From Synechococcaceae cyanobacterium (GTDB taxonomy: Bacteria; Cyanobacteriota; Cyanobacteriia; PCC-6307; Cyanobiaceae): a DNA stretch of 64,000 nucleotides. The position numbers and the translations under genes were made by a program. The stretch is from contig CANCJV010000009.1 of the NCBI GenBank assembly GCA_947378425.1, forward strand, positions 27,066 through 91,065, written 5' to 3'. Positions 61,971 to 64,000 of the stretch are shown here, piece by piece (within the stretch, counting starts at the first letter, position 1; the number at the start of each line of letters is the position of its first letter). The notes beneath the pieces were generated by a model that searched no databases, was not told where the DNA came from, and was given only the letters and a program-made list of their open reading frames with translations.

Positions 61971-62677
61971 GTCCGGCGGTGCTGCTGGTGGGGGAAGCGG
62001 CGGAGTCACTGGCCTCCCGGCTGGAGGTTTCCGGCTATGTGCCACTGCGGCCGATCCAGGTGGCTCCTTCCGGCTCAGCCGGGCTGCCAGGGGCGGCTGA
62101 ACCCCAGGGCCCGAGGCCCGAGGCGGTGATTCTCTCTCCCGGCAGCGATCGCCAGATCGCGGCGCTGCGCCGGCGCTGGGGGGCGATTCCGGTGTTGCTG
62201 GGCATCGAGCAGGACACGGTGGACAACCGCTGCCGCACCCTGAACAGCGGCGCCGATGACTTCTGGCTGTGTTCGCTGGCCCCCAGCGACCTGCTCACCC
62301 GCCTGCGGCTGCATCTCAACCTGAACCTGAACCGGCACGGCGCAGCGGAGGCCTGGCTGCAGGTGGAGGATCTGCAACTGATTCCCTCCAGCCGCCAGGT
62401 GAAGCGCGGCCAGCGTGCCCTGACGCTGACCGCCCGCGAGTACGAACTGCTGCTGCTGCTGATGCGCCACCGGGGTGAGGTCGTCAGCCGTGAGCAGATT
62501 CTCTCGGAAATCTGGGACGATCAAGCCGGCAGTGCCAGCAACGTGATCGAGGTCTATGTGCGCTATCTGCGCCAGAAGCTGGAGGAGGGGGGTGAGCGGC
62601 GGCTGATTCACACCCTGCGCGGTGAGGGCTACTGCCTGGGGGAGACGCGGCCGACGCGGCAGCGGGGGCGGCCATGA
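61967..62677 (+). CDS. OmpR-type winged-helix regulator with degenerate receiver domain
   Basis: 236 residues. The C-terminal DNA-binding domain is intact: [49 protein letters not shown] and [11 protein letters not shown]. The N-terminal receiver is altered: the acidic pair after the first strand is replaced ([10 protein letters not shown]), the phospho-acceptor position reads ILSPGSD, and the usual lysine after the fifth strand is missing ([13 protein letters not shown]). It therefore cannot be controlled by classical phosphorylation. It is translationally coupled to nadK on one side and to the DUF192 gene on the other. Target genes unknown. Confidence 0.9.
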   Translation: MSPAVLLVGEAAESLASRLEVSGYVPLRPIQVAPSGSAGLPGAAEPQGPRPEAVILSPGSDRQIAALRRRWGAIPVLLGIEQDTVDNRCRTLNSGADDFWLCSLAPSDLLTRLRLHLNLNLNRHGAAEAWLQVEDLQLIPSSRQVKRGQRALTLTAREYELLLLLMRHRGEVVSREQILSEIWDDQAGSASNVIEVYVRYLRQKLEEGGERRLIHTLRGEGYCLGETRPTRQRGRP

Positions 62678-63297
62678 GCAGACGCAGTCGCCCTGCCAGG
62701 GCCCCGATGTTCAGGGACAGGTCTGGCGGAACGCGCCGCTTGGGCACGGCGTGGCTGGTTGTTCCCCTGATGGCCCTGAGCCCACTCAGCTGGTCTGGGA
62801 CTGCCGCTCGGGCCGCTGTGCCCATGGCCGCATCAGCGGCTGCACCGATTCCAACCGCGACTGGCTCCCCACCCCAGGTTCTACCGATCACGGCCCGGGC
62901 CTGTCTGGAAGTACTGCCAGGGGCCCAGCCCACCTGCATCCAGCTGGAGGTGCCCCGCAGCGATCGCCAGTACTTCATGGGTCTGCAGCGCCGCGGGCCC
63001 TTGCCACCGCTGCACGGCATGTGGTTCAGCTACGAGCCACCCTCGGTTGCCCGTTTCTGGATGCACCAGACACCCGAACCGCTGGACATGCTGTTCGTCA
63101 GGGCGGGACGGGTGATCCAGATCGTGGCGCCGGCGGCCCCTTGCATGCACCTGCCCTGCCGCAGCTACGGGCCTGATGAGGCGGTGGATGGGGTGCTCGA
63201 GATCGCTGCCGCTCAGGCGGCGGCGCTGGGCATCGGCGTCGGTACGGCGATCCGGATCGAATCCCTCATGCCAGCGCTCAGCCCTTCCGGCCGCTGA
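62674..63297 (+). CDS. Exported DUF192 family protein
   Basis: 207 residues with a signal peptide (RLGTAWLVVPLMALSPLSW, after a Arg-rich start) and an Ala/Pro-rich linker. The DUF192 domain covers about residues 90-200: IQLEVPRSDRQYFMGLQRR, GMWFSYEPPSVARFWMHQT, LDMLFVRAGRVIQIV, then AAPCMHLPCRSYGPDEAVDG. These are the typical R..MRGLM..FxMxxTxxPLDxxF elements. Function unknown; the fold resembles a beta-barrel thought to bind small ligands. ATG 62674 overlaps the regulator stop. The last 20 bases overlap the convergent cobalamin gene. Confidence 0.88.
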   Translation: MSRRSRPARAPMFRDRSGGTRRLGTAWLVVPLMALSPLSWSGTAARAAVPMAASAAAPIPTATGSPPQVLPITARACLEVLPGAQPTCIQLEVPRSDRQYFMGLQRRGPLPPLHGMWFSYEPPSVARFWMHQTPEPLDMLFVRAGRVIQIVAPAAPCMHLPCRSYGPDEAVDGVLEIAAAQAAALGIGVGTAIRIESLMPALSPSGR

Positions 63298-64000
63298 GCA
63301 CCAGCACCGGATTGAGCGGCGCCAGGCGGGTGCCATCCGCCAGGGGCGTCCCGCGCCAGGCCTGATGCTGGGACACACTGACCACCAGTCCGGCGGTCTC
63401 CAGGCGGGGCCTCAGCTCAGCCAGGGCCTCGACGGTGGCCATGGGGATCACCACCAGCCCCCCCGGTCGCAAGCGCTCCACCACGGTCTCGAGCAGCGCC
63501 GCCCGGTCGCGGCCGCCGCCGCCGAGCAGCACCCGATCCGGATCCGGCAACGGGCCCAGGGCCCCAGGGGCGGATCCTTCCACTACCCCTGCCGGCCGCA
63601 CCCCCAGCCGCTGGGCATTGGCCTGGATCAGGGCGGCGGCGCCGGCGCGGCGTTCCACCGCCCACAGGGCCAGGCCCGGCCGCAGCCGCAGCGCCTCCAG
63701 CCCGACGGAGCCGACGCCGGCCCCCACATCCCAGAGCACACCGGTCTCGGGCAGCTCCAGATCGGCCAGCAGCTGGATGCGCACCTCCCGCTTGGTCATC
63801 AGGCCGGGCTGATCGTTGTGCTGAAGCCAGATCCCATCGGCGATGCCAAACAGAGGCAGCTGCTGGGGATCCGGCGGCGGAGCGGGCTCCGCCACCAGCA
63901 GCACCAGATGCAGGGGATCGAGGTCGAGCGGCAGCGGATCAGCCGGGGCCAGCCACGTCATTCGCTCGTCGGCATGGCCGAGCCGCTCGCCCAGCCAGAC
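63278..64000 (-). CDS. cobL: Precorrin-6Y C5,15-methyltransferase, C-terminal part (CobL/CbiET type), truncated by the window edge
   Basis: 241 codons are visible; the N-terminal CbiE-like part lies beyond 64000. The first residues WLGERLGHADERM fit the end of a CbiE domain, followed by a short linker. The CbiT domain has GIWLQHNDQPGLMTKREVR, VLWDVGAGVGSVGLEALR (SAM motif I) and RVLLGGGGRDRAALLETV, ending QHQAWRGTPLADGTRLAPLN and VLVLSGRKG. It adds methyl groups at C5 and C15 with decarboxylation in cobalamin precursor synthesis. Convergent with the DUF192 gene, overlapping by 20 bases. Confidence 0.92.
   Translation of the reverse strand, partial: VWLGERLGHADERMTWLAPADPLPLDLDPLHLVLLVAEPAPPPDPQQLPLFGIADGIWLQHNDQPGLMTKREVRIQLLADLELPETGVLWDVGAGVGSVGLEALRLRPGLALWAVERRAGAAALIQANAQRLGVRPAGVVEGSAPGALGPLPDPDRVLLGGGGRDRAALLETVVERLRPGGLVVIPMATVEALAELRPRLETAGLVVSVSQHQAWRGTPLADGTRLAPLNPVLVLSGRKG

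Overview
The window looks like chromosomal DNA of a GC-rich unicellular cyanobacterium of the Synechococcus/Cyanobium type. Evidence is a CpcS/CpeS-type phycobiliprotein lyase, a cyanoexosortase A with its partner protein, a ThiD2-ThiE fusion, cyanobacterial families (TIGR03792-like, DUF3611, DUF1517, DUF4079), and HIP1 octamers GCGATCGC (seen at 29331, 47824, 62145 and 62960; not an exhaustive count). The species is not identifiable from what I can see.

Layout. (1) 1-45 kb is a large surface-polysaccharide island. It holds a nucleotide-sugar dehydrogenase (574), a STELLO-like transferase (1968), an AT-rich pair (FkbM methyltransferase and GT25-like, 3029-4763), an ABC flippase-like exporter (5162), and a long run of GT2 and GT4 glycosyltransferases. 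Mixed in are an oxidoreductase-epimerase fusion (9926), an AsnB-type amidotransferase (17409), a polysaccharide deacetylase (21139), O-acetyltransferases (25049, 29683, 35065), a Wzy/O-antigen-ligase-like membrane protein (32129), cyanoexosortase A with its associated protein and a dual-specificity phosphatase (37502-39743), a Wzc-like tyrosine autokinase (39791, minus strand) and a Wza-like outer-membrane export protein (42593). The island is littered with decayed genes: a PIN toxin at the left edge, two GT2 remnants and a methyltransferase remnant. Several stretches of 300-830 bp hold no intact gene.

(2) 45-50.3 kb is a housekeeping block on the plus strand: era, CpcS-like lyase, trmD, ispF, a TIGR03792-like protein and larB. 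(3) 50.7-58.2 kb is mostly minus strand: a DM13 protein, a DMT transporter, a DUF4079 membrane protein, a flavin/2Fe-2S oxidoreductase, a DUF1517 protein, thiS-thiE and ribF, with a 40-residue plus-strand membrane ORF between thiE and ribF. (4) 58.3-64 kb holds DUF3611, surE (minus), pheS, then a tightly overlapping nadK / degenerate response regulator / DUF192 operon, and the C-terminal part of a CobL-type precorrin methyltransferase running off the right edge.

Working together (inference): the island would build a lipid-linked repeat unit from several sugars, decorate it with methyl, acetyl, amide and deacetyl modifications, flip it with the ABC protein, polymerise it with the Wzy-like protein, and export it through the Wzc/Wza pair. 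The exosortase would process PEP-CTERM proteins encoded elsewhere. No Wzx flippase, no initiating phosphoglycosyl transferase and no PEP-CTERM substrate is visible in the window.
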